From: Aliivibrio sp. EL58
Lineage (GTDB): Bacteria > Pseudomonadota > Gammaproteobacteria > Enterobacterales > Vibrionaceae
Length of the DNA: 64,000 nt
Reading direction: 5' to 3'
NCBI RefSeq assembly: GCF_900312675.1
Contig: NZ_OMPC01000009.1
Span: forward strand, 682,001 to 746,000
Position 1 is the stretch's first letter. Each line of letters begins with the position of its first letter. Position numbers and translations under genes: made by a program. The notes beneath the pieces were generated by a model. The model did not search any database and was not told where the DNA came from. It saw only the letters and a program-made list of their open reading frames with translations. Below, one piece after another: positions 1 to 8,883 of the stretch.

Positions 1-1155
1 CAAACGATTATGTGCATCAATAACATCAGATGCTTCTGCCATACCTGCTTTATAAATCGCTTGTTTACTTTTTAACACACGTTCTCTCGACGCAACTTGT
101 TTCTCTGCCATTTCAACACGTTGCCAATTCAACGAGAGCTGAGTATACTGGTTAGAAATAGTACTTTTTATTCTGATCTCTACCGCTCGAACATCTTGTT
201 TAGCACGACGAACGTTTAACTTAGCACGATCAACACTGGCTGCTGTTGAACCATTTAAATCAAGAGGTAAACTCAAGTTTAAAATTGCGTTCAGTTCATC
301 ATCTGAGTGAGTACTGTCGTTATAGCCCACAGACCCTGTAATCGTAGGGTAATAACCTGTTTTAGCCTGCTCTGTCTCCAACTCTGCAATTCGAATACTT
401 TGTTTTGCCGCTAATAATTCAGGGCTATGATTACTTGCTAATTTCAGCCACTCTTGTTTACTGTTCACTATCAATTTCGGCGGTGATAAGTTAGTAGTCT
501 TAATTTCATCAACTTGAGTAGGTTCCATATTGATTAACCCAATCAAACTAGCTTTCTTATCTTCAACTCGTGATCGACTCGTTAATATCTCTGCTTCTTC
601 GTCAAGATGATTAGATCGCATATCCTCCAATTCAACAGATTGAATTTTCCCAGCTTTGTAACGTAGCTCAATGATACGTAACATTTTTGTACCTTCATCA
701 AACTTTTGCTGTGCTAAGCGGAGGTCTCCTTGAGATTGGGCAAGATCAAGATATGCATTAATTAATCGTTCAGCTAGCTCATTATGACTCTGTTTTACTT
801 TCAATTGAGAAGCCAATAATGAGGCTTGAGATTGATCAAGTACTGACCATTTACGGCTATCCCAAATGGTTTGATTTAGGCTAATTTCGTAATTATTGCT
901 ATTATCATTACCTTCATTCCAAGTAGAACCTGCAGTAATCCCTGCTCTCGGAAGTAGAGCGCTTCTATTTAAGCGTATTTCAGTTTCACTTATCTTTTCA
1001 TCTAATTGTGCCTGTAAATATTTTGGATCATATTGCTTTGTCGCTTGCCATGCCTCTTCAATAGTTAACGCATAACTCATCGTACTTAGACTATTAGCAA
1101 TAAGAGCAAAAAAAAGAATCCGAATGGCATTTTTTTCTGAGAATTTATTACGCAT
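1..1155 (-). CDS. TolC-family outer-membrane efflux protein (partial, C-terminus off the left edge)
   Basis: The minus-strand frame is open from the ATG at 1155 to base 1, giving 385 codons without a stop, so the gene runs off the window. The protein starts with a basic, hydrophobic signal-like segment ending near residue 28 (SYALTIEEAW). It is then rich in long alpha-helical, Gln/Glu/Leu-rich stretches interrupted by short strands (GITAGSTW, ITGSVGYNDS), the usual outer-membrane-factor pattern of repeated coiled-coil hairpins and barrel strands. The start overlaps the stop of the upstream adaptor gene by 8 bases (1148-1155), so the two are translationally coupled. It would form the outer-membrane exit duct of a tripartite exporter. 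The inner-membrane pump is not in the window. Family is clear; substrate is unknown. Confidence 0.88.
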   Translation of the reverse strand, partial: MRNKFSEKNAIRILFFALIANSLSTMSYALTIEEAWQATKQYDPKYLQAQLDEKISETEIRLNRSALLPRAGITAGSTWNEGNDNSNNYEISLNQTIWDSRKWSVLDQSQASLLASQLKVKQSHNELAERLINAYLDLAQSQGDLRLAQQKFDEGTKMLRIIELRYKAGKIQSVELEDMRSNHLDEEAEILTSRSRVEDKKASLIGLINMEPTQVDEIKTTNLSPPKLIVNSKQEWLKLASNHSPELLAAKQSIRIAELETEQAKTGYYPTITGSVGYNDSTHSDDELNAILNLSLPLDLNGSTAASVDRAKLNVRRAKQDVRAVEIRIKSTISNQYTQLSLNWQRVEMAEKQVASRERVLKSKQAIYKAGMAEASDVIDAHNRL

Positions 1156-2284
1156 TTGGCTCACCCATCATCATACTTATATCAACAATTTCGTCACCCT
1201 CTTCTAATCCAGAAAGTACTTCTACCATGACTCCATCAGATAAACCGAGCGTCACAACTTTAGGTGAATAACCATCTTCACTATCATCAATAACCAAAAC
1301 CTCTGGTTCACCTCGTTTAAATTGTAACGAACGCTCTGGAATAATGATTACATTAGTAGATTGCTGAAGAATAATTTGAGCTGTTGCTGAAAAACCTGAG
1401 CGAATAATTAAATTCTTTGGAAACTGAATCTGATCGACTTCAACTTGAAAACCATTATCAAAACTTTTCACGCTATTAGTTGCGGTCAAATTTAATTTTT
1501 CTGATTGCACTGCAACTTTACTTAATTTTCCTAATAGGACAATATCTGGATACGGGGCTAAAATAATCGTTACTGGGGTTCCAATGGTTAGTTGAGCAGC
1601 ATCATGCTCACTGACACTACCTTTGAAAATAATATCGCTCATATCTGCAATCGACATCATCACCGTTGCGACTTGGTTTGATACTGTAGATATAATTGGT
1701 TCACCAATTTCAACTTTTAGATTCAATATAGTTCCATTAATTGGCGCAACAATTGTTGAGTTCAATTTAGAATTACCAACAGAAGACTCTCCACTACGGA
1801 TCAGATCAAGATTTTGTCTTTTTTGCTGTACATCTGCCTTGCTAGATTTTACATCAGATTTAGCTTGAATATATTCTCCATAATTTTTAGGGATTATATT
1901 TTGCTCAATTAATTGGTTAAGATTCTCTAGCTTTTTTTGCACTGATTCTAGTCTTGCTTCACTTTGCATTAAATCCGTATTTGCTAGCATTAATGCAGCT
2001 GGCGTTGGATTTGGTCGAACTTTAATTAAGGGGGTATTAGCGGTAACGACTTCACCGACTTGATGATATATTTCTCCGACAATTCCATCTATTTGCGACT
2101 TAATTGAAATGGAATGAGCAGGAACAACATGACCTACAGCTACCGCTTTCTTCTCAACAGAGCCAAGAGAGGCAACTACAAACGGGAATGCCTCATTTTT
2201 CACTGCTGATTGTGTCGAAAAATAATACCCTGCTCCGGCAATAGATGTAGATAATAAAACCATAAAGAGCCAACGCTTTTTCAT
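1148..2284 (-). CDS. Periplasmic adaptor (HlyD/MacA-type membrane fusion protein)
   Basis: A 378-residue protein with an N-terminal membrane anchor (residues about 4-22). A biotinyl-lipoyl-like half follows (SIKSQIDGIVGEIYHQVGE), then a helical hairpin of about 80 residues, the second lipoyl half (STIVAPINGTILNLKVEIGE), and a beta-barrel and membrane-proximal region ending in LSGLEEGDEIV. This is the standard order for adaptors that link an ABC or RND pump to TolC. I chose the ATG at 2284 over the one four codons upstream (2296) because GGAA lies just before it and the anchor then starts directly with MKKRW. It overlaps the TolC-like gene by 8 bases. The short hairpin and general look favour an ABC partner (MacA type), but the pump gene is not visible. 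Confidence 0.87.
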   Translation of the reverse strand: MKKRWLFMVLLSTSIAGAGYYFSTQSAVKNEAFPFVVASLGSVEKKAVAVGHVVPAHSISIKSQIDGIVGEIYHQVGEVVTANTPLIKVRPNPTPAALMLANTDLMQSEARLESVQKKLENLNQLIEQNIIPKNYGEYIQAKSDVKSSKADVQQKRQNLDLIRSGESSVGNSKLNSTIVAPINGTILNLKVEIGEPIISTVSNQVATVMMSIADMSDIIFKGSVSEHDAAQLTIGTPVTIILAPYPDIVLLGKLSKVAVQSEKLNLTATNSVKSFDNGFQVEVDQIQFPKNLIIRSGFSATAQIILQQSTNVIIIPERSLQFKRGEPEVLVIDDSEDGYSPKVVTLGLSDGVMVEVLSGLEEGDEIVDISMMMGEPNA

Positions 2285-2405
2285 AATGAATTCCATATAA
2301 AAACTGAATGATAATATTAATAAACATAGGACAAGCAGAGGTTTGTTATGTTCAATCCAACTATAATAGTATAATTTTTATAAATTAAATGTATGGATTT
2401 GTATT

Positions 2406-2450
2406 TATACCAACTTGAATAAGTCAGTGGTCAGATAATTGCGTAGAAGG
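2406..2450. repeat. Degenerate end of the palindromic repeat found at 26.0 kb
   Basis: This stretch begins TATACCAA and continues with AATAAGTCAGTGGTCAGATAAT. It aligns by eye with the left end of the 26010-26175 repeat (TATACCAATC, AGTAAGTAAGTGATCAGAAAT). No matching right arm follows. It is probably a decayed solo arm, but a chance match of AT-rich DNA is not excluded. Confidence 0.35.
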
Positions 2451-2469
2451 TTTGATTAGAATAAAGAAA

Positions 2470-2497
2470 AAAGGCGTCTAACTATATAGACGCCTTT
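2470..2497 (-). terminator. Rho-independent terminator of queD
   Basis: Ten-base arms (AAAGGCGTCT / AGACGCCTTT) around an 8-base loop. On the minus strand the stem is followed by a run of six T. It lies 25 bases past the queD stop. Confidence 0.85.
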
Positions 2498-2521
2498 CAT
2501 CAATTAACAAATATACATTAA

Positions 2522-2884
2522 TTACTCACCGCGGTAAGTACAACCTGCTGTACATGTCTCTTTAATTTCAATTTTGCTTAGCAATGGAAGTGTTGGTTTT
2601 ACTTCGTTCCAAATCCACTTAGCTAATACTTCACTTGTTGGGTTTTCTAACCCTTCAATGTCGTTTAAGTAATAATGGTCAAGACGATCATACGTTGGTT
2701 TAAATGCTGCTTTAATTTCAGAGAAATCAATTACCCAACCCGTATGTTGGTCAACTTCACCTTCAACATACAAACGAACTAAAAAAGAGTGACCATGCAG
2801 ACGACCACATTTATGACCTTCTGGTACATGTGGTAAATGGTGTGCTGCTTCAAACATGAAGTCTTTATATAGTTCAGTTGTCAT
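2522..2884 (-). CDS. queD: 6-carboxy-5,6,7,8-tetrahydropterin synthase QueD
   Basis: A 120-residue protein of the 6-pyruvoyltetrahydropterin synthase fold. In bacteria this family converts dihydroneopterin triphosphate to 6-carboxytetrahydropterin, the second step from GTP to queuosine. Zinc ligands His15, His30 and His32 (the HGH motif) and the nucleophilic Cys26 ([10 protein letters not shown]) are all present, as is the C-terminal Glu of the [10 protein letters not shown] segment. Length is normal for QueD. It is a single-gene unit with its own terminator and is divergent from asnS. I saw no preQ1 riboswitch in the 268-base upstream gap. Confidence 0.93.
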   Translation of the reverse strand: MTTELYKDFMFEAAHHLPHVPEGHKCGRLHGHSFLVRLYVEGEVDQHTGWVIDFSEIKAAFKPTYDRLDHYYLNDIEGLENPTSEVLAKWIWNEVKPTLPLLSKIEIKETCTAGCTYRGE

Positions 2885-3152
2885 TAGTTAAAATCTCTAT
2901 TACCTATATTATGAAGCAGGGATAGTACTCTACTTCCCTACCAAACAACAAGACTCACAACCTGTAAGTTCCCTATTACCTTGTAATGTTGGCGATTTTT
3001 TCGGCGAATTTATAACGAAAATTGATTCTTATCCTGAATTTTTATCTTTATCGCATAACAACACTTGAAGCTATTAATAAGAAAGGTAATATGTCTATCT
3101 TGAAATAAAAAATATTCGTGCATGTAGCACAACAATGGAGAATGTAATTAAC

Positions 3153-4553
3153 ATGACTTACGCGCCTGTAACAGACGTACTAAGCGGCAAACTAGCGGTA
3201 GACAGTGAAGTAACTGTTCGCGGTTGGATCCGTTCACGTCGCGACTCAAAAGCTGGAATCTCATTTCTAGCTATTTATGACGGTTCTTGTTTCGATCCGA
3301 TTCAGGCCGTAGTTCCTAATGACTTAAATAATTACAATGAAGAAGTCCTAAAGCTAACAACGGGTTGTTCTGTTGAAGTAACAGGTACTATCGTTGCTTC
3401 TCCTGCTAAAGGTCAAGATTTCGAGCTTGCTGCAACAGCAGTAAAAGTAGTGGGTTGGGTTGAAGATGCAGACACTTACCCAATGGCGAAAACTCGTCAC
3501 TCTATTGAGTATTTACGTGAAGTAGCACACCTTCGTCCACGTACTAACGTAATCGGCGCGGTATCACGTGTTCGTAACTGTTTGTCTCAAGCAATTCACC
3601 GTTTCTACCACGAGCAAGGGTTCTTCTGGACTTCAGCTCCGCTTATTACAGCATCTGATGCTGAAGGCGCGGGTGAAATGTTCCGCGTGTCAACGCTTGA
3701 TCATAACAACCTTCCTTTAGATGACAAAGGCAATGTTGATTACGATAAAGACTTCTTTGGTAAAGAGACGTTCCTTACTGTATCTGGTCAACTAAATGCG
3801 GAAGCTTATGCTTGTGCATTAAGCAAAGTATACACATTCGGACCTACTTTCCGTGCTGAAAACTCAAACACTAGCCGCCACCTAGCTGAATTCTGGATGG
3901 TTGAACCTGAAGTTGCTTTTGCTGATCTAAATGACGTAGCAAAACTAGCTGAAGACATGCTTAAATACGTTTTTGCAGCAGTTCTTGAAGAGCGTCGTGA
4001 TGATCTTGAATTCTTTGCTTCTCGCATTGATAAAGAGGCGATCACTCGTCTTGAGCAATTTGTAGACGCAGATTTCGCACAAGTTGACTACACTGACGCA
4101 ATCCAAATCCTTATCGATTCTGGTAAGAAATTTGAATTCGACGTTGAGTGGGGCATCGACATGTCTTCTGAGCATGAGCGTTACCTTGCTGAAGAGCACT
4201 TCAAAGCACCTGTTATCGTTAAGAACTACCCGAAAGACATCAAAGCTTTCTACATGCGCTTAAATGACGATGGTAAAACAGTAGCAGCAATGGATGTTCT
4301 TGCACCTGGTATTGGTGAGATCATTGGTGGTGCACAACGTGAAGAGCGTTTAGACATCCTTGATGAGCGTATGATTGCTATGGGTATCGACCCTGAGCAC
4401 ATGGGCTGGTACCGTGATTTACGCCGTTACGGTACTGTTCCTCATGCTGGTTTCGGCCTTGGCTTTGAGCGCTTAGTATCTTACGTAACAGGCATGGGCA
4501 ACGTTCGTGACGTTATCCCGTTCCCACGTACTCCACGTTCAGCTAACTTCTAA
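3153..4553 (+). CDS. asnS: Asparaginyl-tRNA synthetase
   Basis: Class II aminoacyl-tRNA synthetase that charges tRNA-Asn in the cytoplasm. The N-terminal OB-fold anticodon-binding domain (residues about 18-100, [16 protein letters not shown]) is followed by the catalytic core. Motif 2 ([19 protein letters not shown]) and motif 3 ([15 protein letters not shown]) are intact. From this start the length is 466 residues, as in E. coli. An in-frame ATG at 3135 would add six residues, but the protein family begins MTYAPV and GGAG at 3137-3140 can serve the ATG at 3153, so I prefer the downstream start. Strong terminator follows. A high-use housekeeping gene. Confidence 0.97.
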   Translation: MTYAPVTDVLSGKLAVDSEVTVRGWIRSRRDSKAGISFLAIYDGSCFDPIQAVVPNDLNNYNEEVLKLTTGCSVEVTGTIVASPAKGQDFELAATAVKVVGWVEDADTYPMAKTRHSIEYLREVAHLRPRTNVIGAVSRVRNCLSQAIHRFYHEQGFFWTSAPLITASDAEGAGEMFRVSTLDHNNLPLDDKGNVDYDKDFFGKETFLTVSGQLNAEAYACALSKVYTFGPTFRAENSNTSRHLAEFWMVEPEVAFADLNDVAKLAEDMLKYVFAAVLEERRDDLEFFASRIDKEAITRLEQFVDADFAQVDYTDAIQILIDSGKKFEFDVEWGIDMSSEHERYLAEEHFKAPVIVKNYPKDIKAFYMRLNDDGKTVAAMDVLAPGIGEIIGGAQREERLDILDERMIAMGIDPEHMGWYRDLRRYGTVPHAGFGLGFERLVSYVTGMGNVRDVIPFPRTPRSANF

Positions 4554-4613
4554 TTGGCTTTTCTTATAGGGCATTAGCTCTGTAAGAATAGATTAAGTAG
4601 AAAGTATGAATAC

Positions 4614-4644
4614 AAAAATGGCGACCAATGCGGTCGCCATTTTT
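4614..4644. terminator. Bidirectional terminator between asnS and mepK
   Basis: Stem AAAAATGGCGACC / GGTCGCCATTTTT with a 5-base loop. It has T-rich tails on both strands, so it can end asnS (+) and the convergent MepK-like gene (-). Confidence 0.9.
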
Positions 4645-4668
4645 TTAACTGTTTATTTTTAAGTATTA

Positions 4669-5220
4669 TTACCAGAAACGTACCCTACCAGTGTCGATAT
4701 GAACAAAGTTACTGCCTGGATAATACCCTACTCCGCCCGCTTTTAATGATAACGCCGCTTTTCTTACTTCATCCAACGGCACACCTTCTAGACGGAAATC
4801 CATTGCTTTTCCTAACATGTGCATGCTTTTCTTAGCAACTCCACCATGTGATTTACCACGCAGCATCTCATTGGTTGCCGGTGAACGATAGCCAGATATT
4901 ATTTGTACCTGAGTATCACATCCAATCACTTTTTGAATCGCTGACAGTTGGTCAAACAGACCCGTATCCATCGCTATACTTTCATTACGTCGGAAATCAC
5001 GACATAAATGATTTAGTTTTGCTAACTCTGCGCTCTGATAACCTCGTCCATTGAAATATTCAGTCTGTAACTCTTCACCTGTATGCAAATTATTTAATGC
5101 AAGTTTACGTGGTGACTCTTCAAATTGTGATGCGAAAGATAAAGTAGGAAATAGACTTAAACCAACAGTAGCAGCGCCACCAAGAAGGATTTTACGGCGT
5201 AATGGACTAAATTCAGACAT
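4669..5220 (-). CDS. mepK: MepK-like murein endopeptidase (YcbK, DUF882)
   Basis: A 183-residue exported protein related to E. coli YcbK/MepK, a zinc endopeptidase of the M15-like fold that cuts mDap-mDap (3-3) cross-links in peptidoglycan. The N-terminus has twin arginines before a hydrophobic stretch (RRKILLGGAATVGLSLFP), suggesting Tat export. Likely zinc ligands are His134, Asp141 (SMHMLGKAMD) and His174 (HIDTG). It lies 175 bases downstream of the LdtD-like transpeptidase that makes 3-3 links. The same pairing (ycbB-ycbK) exists in E. coli, so maker and cutter of the same bond are neighbours. Confidence 0.88.
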   Translation of the reverse strand: MSEFSPLRRKILLGGAATVGLSLFPTLSFASQFEESPRKLALNNLHTGEELQTEYFNGRGYQSAELAKLNHLCRDFRRNESIAMDTGLFDQLSAIQKVIGCDTQVQIISGYRSPATNEMLRGKSHGGVAKKSMHMLGKAMDFRLEGVPLDEVRKAALSLKAGGVGYYPGSNFVHIDTGRVRFW

Positions 5221-5395
5221 GCAGTAAACAGCTCACTTATAAATAGATCAATCAATAACTGAGCGAGAAGATACACACTTACTTATTAATGGTCAAATAA
5301 TGAACAGTGTTATTTTTTAACTAAAAATACAGAAAACCGCTTACTTATTGAACTATATCTACTTTTAGACGTAATACTAAAATGTCAATTATTGG

Positions 5396-6937
5396 TCAAT
5401 TTTTAGACTTACTCCATTTATCATACTCATAGATATCATCTCTAAACTGAACTTGGTTCTTTTCATCAATCCACGCAGTCTGATAAATCGTATATACCGA
5501 GATCATTTGAGATAAAAAAGCCTCTTTAGTTTCAGGTAACTGATGATAGTTACGGTACTCTTTTTTAGAAAAATGAGACTCTTTCATTAGCAGTTGTGCA
5601 AATTCAGAAGCCCTTTCTACTCGAATGCACCCAGAACTATAAGCTCGACTCTGTTTTTTAAACAACGACCGTGAAGGGGTATCGTGCAAATAAATGGCAT
5701 TCCTATTTGGGGTGTTAAACTTATAGCGCCCAAGCGCATTACTATTGCCTGATTTTTGTCTTAATTTATAAGGAAAAGTTTCGACACTCTCCTGCTCCCA
5801 ATCGATATCTTCAATAGGAATAACATCATCGCTTAACCAAGTGGGTACAATTTCAAAGTTTTGTGATAGTAAAAAGCCCTTATCATTAAACGCTTTTGGT
5901 AAAATATCTTCTCTCATGATTTTCGTTGGTACTTTCCAATTAGGATTGAAAACGATGGAATCAAGATATGTCGAAAACAATGGCGTTTTTCTTTCTGGTT
6001 TCCCTACAATCACTTTACTATGGAACAACAGTTCATCTTCTTGCCAATACTGCATTTCGTAGGATGGTATATTCACAAGCACAAAACGCGCTTTCTTATT
6101 TTCCCACAATCGTAATCGCTGAATATTTAATGCCATGATACGAACACGCTCTTTTGCCGACATGTTCAACCAATATTTAGTTTTAGGACCAATGATCCCA
6201 TCAGGTAATAAACCATGGCGTTTTTGAAAACGTATCACAACGTCAACAAGCTCTGAATTATAAAGTCCATTATCATGTAACAGAAGTTCTCTGCTTTCTT
6301 CTTTTGTCAGCTCACCGGCAACATGAAGACGATTAACCAGAGAAGCATAAGAGATAACTTGGTTAGGCCTTATAATTTTAGAAGAAGTTAGTTTATCAAT
6401 TGGCTCACCGTAAGGATCGTAATAGCTTAGTAAGCGTCGGTAAAACACCTCGTACTGATCTGAGTTAGGCACTAAAGTTTGGGTAAGGTAATTTAATCGA
6501 CCGCCAGTAAAAGCACTGTTTATTGAAGAGATAACCTGTGGGTAGGGTTCACCTAAATGCTCATCAAGCCTCCCTCCAAAAAACCAACTGGTTCCTTTTT
6601 TAGATATTTGAGATTGATAAGTAAGAAGATAAATTAGTGTATCTGTTGCTAAAATATCGTATTCCAAATCAGTCGCTTTTTGTAAACGATAATAGCGTTG
6701 CTCAAGATCATTGTTAAGATCAGCAAGAACCAATAACGCCAACTGATTTTCTAAGTTTTTCCGTGCGCCTGGTGAGTACCATTTACGTTGTTCATTTTGA
6801 TAAAAACGAGAAACTAATTCTGGATAAAATAGCTGTGTTTCATGCTGCTTAATATAGCTACTGGCACGAGTTGAAGCCTGAGCGTTAAGTGGCATAAGCA
6901 TAAGAAAAACGGAAAATAAAATAATTAATCTAACCAT
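5396..6937 (-). CDS. ldtD: L,D-transpeptidase LdtD-like (YcbB)
   Basis: A 513-residue exported enzyme with a signal peptide (residues 1-21, ending NAQA). A YcbB-type scaffold domain follows, then a peptidoglycan-binding type 1 domain (residues about 225-258, VIRFQKRHGLLPDGIIGPKT) and a C-terminal YkuD catalytic domain. The catalytic signature is HDTP followed by YSSGCIRVE with the nucleophile at about Cys437. It forms 3-3 mDap cross-links in the periplasm and is beta-lactam-insensitive except to carbapenems. E. coli YcbB is about 100 residues longer. It heads the two-gene cell-wall unit with the MepK-like gene downstream. Confidence 0.9.
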   Translation of the reverse strand: MVRLIILFSVFLMLMPLNAQASTRASSYIKQHETQLFYPELVSRFYQNEQRKWYSPGARKNLENQLALLVLADLNNDLEQRYYRLQKATDLEYDILATDTLIYLLTYQSQISKKGTSWFFGGRLDEHLGEPYPQVISSINSAFTGGRLNYLTQTLVPNSDQYEVFYRRLLSYYDPYGEPIDKLTSSKIIRPNQVISYASLVNRLHVAGELTKEESRELLLHDNGLYNSELVDVVIRFQKRHGLLPDGIIGPKTKYWLNMSAKERVRIMALNIQRLRLWENKKARFVLVNIPSYEMQYWQEDELLFHSKVIVGKPERKTPLFSTYLDSIVFNPNWKVPTKIMREDILPKAFNDKGFLLSQNFEIVPTWLSDDVIPIEDIDWEQESVETFPYKLRQKSGNSNALGRYKFNTPNRNAIYLHDTPSRSLFKKQSRAYSSGCIRVERASEFAQLLMKESHFSKKEYRNYHQLPETKEAFLSQMISVYTIYQTAWIDEKNQVQFRDDIYEYDKWSKSKN

Positions 6938-7031
6938 AAAAAGCCCTGCCTAATAACACGCTACTACTTTGATACTAGTATTCATGCTTTAAATATCAAG
7001 TTGATAGGCGACATTCACTTTAAGGTAATAT

Positions 7032-7061
7032 AAAAAAAGGCCGAATAATTCGACCTTTTTT
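7032..7061 (-). terminator. Terminator of the exported amidohydrolase gene
   Basis: Imperfect stem AAGGCCGAA / TTCGACCTT (one G-U pair) in A/T-run flanks, directly downstream of the stop at 7082. The minus-strand T run is long. Confidence 0.75.
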
Positions 7062-7081
7062 AAATACATCAAGATGCTTAT

Positions 7082-8491
7082 TTATTGAACAACTTCACCG
7101 CTTTCAATAACTGTCTTACGTACTATCTTTGTAAACTCAATCACTTCTTGGCGGATTTTATCTTCATCAACCGTTAGCATTTCACGATCTTTCATCAAGA
7201 TATTACCATCAACAATCGTATGGCGAACATTGCCTGAATTTGCAGAATAAACCAATGCTGAATATGGATTATAGACTGGCAACATATTCGGTGCCTTAGT
7301 ATCAACAACAATAATATCCGCTAGCTTACCAACTTCAATAGAACCAATTTTATCTTCCATATGAAGTGCTTTAGCCGCCCCCATTGTTGCCATATCAATC
7401 ACCTTGATTGGAGGCATTGCTGCACGATCTTTGTTTACTAGTTTATGAACTTTAGCAACTTGGTTAAATTCATCAATAATGCTTAATGTATTGCCTGACA
7501 TTGGGCCATCGGTTCCTAAACCAATACGCACATTTTCATCGTACATTTTAAGTGCAGGAGACACGCCTTTTGCCGATTTAATGTTAGCACTCATATTATG
7601 AGCAACACCCATATCAGATTCTTTAACTAACTCAATATCTTTATCATCAATTAAGATCATATGAGCGCCAATCAGATTCTTATTAAGTGCCCCAATGCTA
7701 TGCATGTATTCAACTGGAGACAGCCCATCCGAACGCTCTGCAATCACTTCTTCTTCACGATGAGATTCTGCTAAATGAATCATAACAGGAACGTCTAGCT
7801 CTAATGATAGCTTTGCAATTTTTTGTAGCGTTTCAGTTGTATTTGTATATGGAGCATGAGGAGCAAATGCTGGTGTGATTCGAGGATGGTCTTTATATTC
7901 TTCAATAAAGTTTAGTGCGTATTGAATACCCTCGTCTGCATTTGCTGCATCTGCCACTGGGAATTTAATTACGCTTTCACCTAGAATTGCACGCATACCG
8001 ATCTTATCAACGGTTTTAGCTACTTCGTCTTCAAAATAGTACATATCAGCATAAGTGGTTACCCCACCTTTAACCATCTCTACATTACCTAAGTTAGCAC
8101 CAATACGAACCATGTCGCGCGATACTAACTTTTTCTCTAGAGGGAAAATATAACGGTGTAAACGGTCAGGAACATCATCACCCAATGAGCGAAAAACGGT
8201 CATTGAGGCATGTGTATGTGTATTAATTAAACCGGGTAAAACAATATCGCCATCTACATCTAACACTGTTTTTGCCGTGTAATTTTTTGCGATACTTTGG
8301 TCACCAACCGCAATAATTTTATTACCTTTAATTGCAACAACACCATTTTCAAATGTTTGTTTAGATTCGTTCATTGTTAACAATGTTGCATCAGTGATCA
8401 ACAGATCAACTTGCTGAGCTGCAAACGCAGAAAAAGCAGTAAACGCATTTGCTGCAATTGCAGCTGCTACTAATGTCTTTTTTAAATACAT
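7082..8491 (-). CDS. Exported amidohydrolase, MtaD/TrzN-like (SAH/MTA deaminase family)
   Basis: A 469-residue metal-dependent hydrolase of the amidohydrolase superfamily. Metal and catalytic motifs are complete: His92-x-His94 (LPGLINTHTHAS), HAPY, HLAESH with its Glu, and LGTDGPMSGN. The best family match by motifs is 5-methylthioadenosine/S-adenosylhomocysteine deaminase and related aminohydrolases. The first 25 residues form a clear Sec signal peptide (KK, then AAAIAANAFTAFSAFA before QQ), which cytoplasmic MtaD enzymes lack, so a periplasmic role is inferred. It is divergent from an amino-acid symporter across a 392-base gap. The substrate cannot be told from sequence; deamination of an imported or secreted purine-like compound is possible. 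Confidence 0.82.
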   Translation of the reverse strand: MYLKKTLVAAAIAANAFTAFSAFAAQQVDLLITDATLLTMNESKQTFENGVVAIKGNKIIAVGDQSIAKNYTAKTVLDVDGDIVLPGLINTHTHASMTVFRSLGDDVPDRLHRYIFPLEKKLVSRDMVRIGANLGNVEMVKGGVTTYADMYYFEDEVAKTVDKIGMRAILGESVIKFPVADAANADEGIQYALNFIEEYKDHPRITPAFAPHAPYTNTTETLQKIAKLSLELDVPVMIHLAESHREEEVIAERSDGLSPVEYMHSIGALNKNLIGAHMILIDDKDIELVKESDMGVAHNMSANIKSAKGVSPALKMYDENVRIGLGTDGPMSGNTLSIIDEFNQVAKVHKLVNKDRAAMPPIKVIDMATMGAAKALHMEDKIGSIEVGKLADIIVVDTKAPNMLPVYNPYSALVYSANSGNVRHTIVDGNILMKDREMLTVDEDKIRQEVIEFTKIVRKTVIESGEVVQ

Positions 8492-8883
8492 GGACTGACT
8501 CGCAAAAAGTAAGAATAATTCGCGAGGATGGTATACGTTAATATTTTTTTATCAAGTTAATTGTCAGTAACTACACACAACATTAATTGAAAGTAGTGAT
8601 CAACTTCATACTTTATGAAATTCAATATGTGTCGTGAATACAAAATAACAACATAGCAAACCGCAAACGATACCTAGTTAAGTAATTGGTTTTAATAAAC
8701 TATAAATGTTAAATCAATCAATAAAATCGCACAATATAACTAAAACTACTGACAGCTCATTACTATTATCCCTTTTATTTATATTAACAATATGTAAACA
8801 TTCTGTTGATTTCTCAGTTAATAGAGAAACATTGCAAGGACTCACCTATTAGTGAGCACAATATTCTGGAGAACAGGTACATT
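8492..8883. promoter_or_regulatory. Divergent intergenic region, amidohydrolase / symporter
   Basis: 392 AT-rich bases holding both divergent promoters. The only clear structure is a 5-base inverted repeat, CTCAC-N6-GTGAG at 8841-8856, some 28 bases before the symporter start; it could be an operator or a leader hairpin. No coding potential seen. Confidence 0.4.

Noticed and set aside
2885-3152. preQ1 riboswitch between queD and asnS
   Set aside because: No preQ1-I or preQ1-II pattern could be found on the queD strand; short GC-poor hairpins only.
3806-4199. Minus-strand frames within asnS
   Set aside because: Overlap a fully conserved synthetase; shadows of codon bias.
8841-8856. CTCAC-N6-GTGAG as a terminator or attenuator
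   Set aside because: Five-base stem without T run; noted only as a possible operator.
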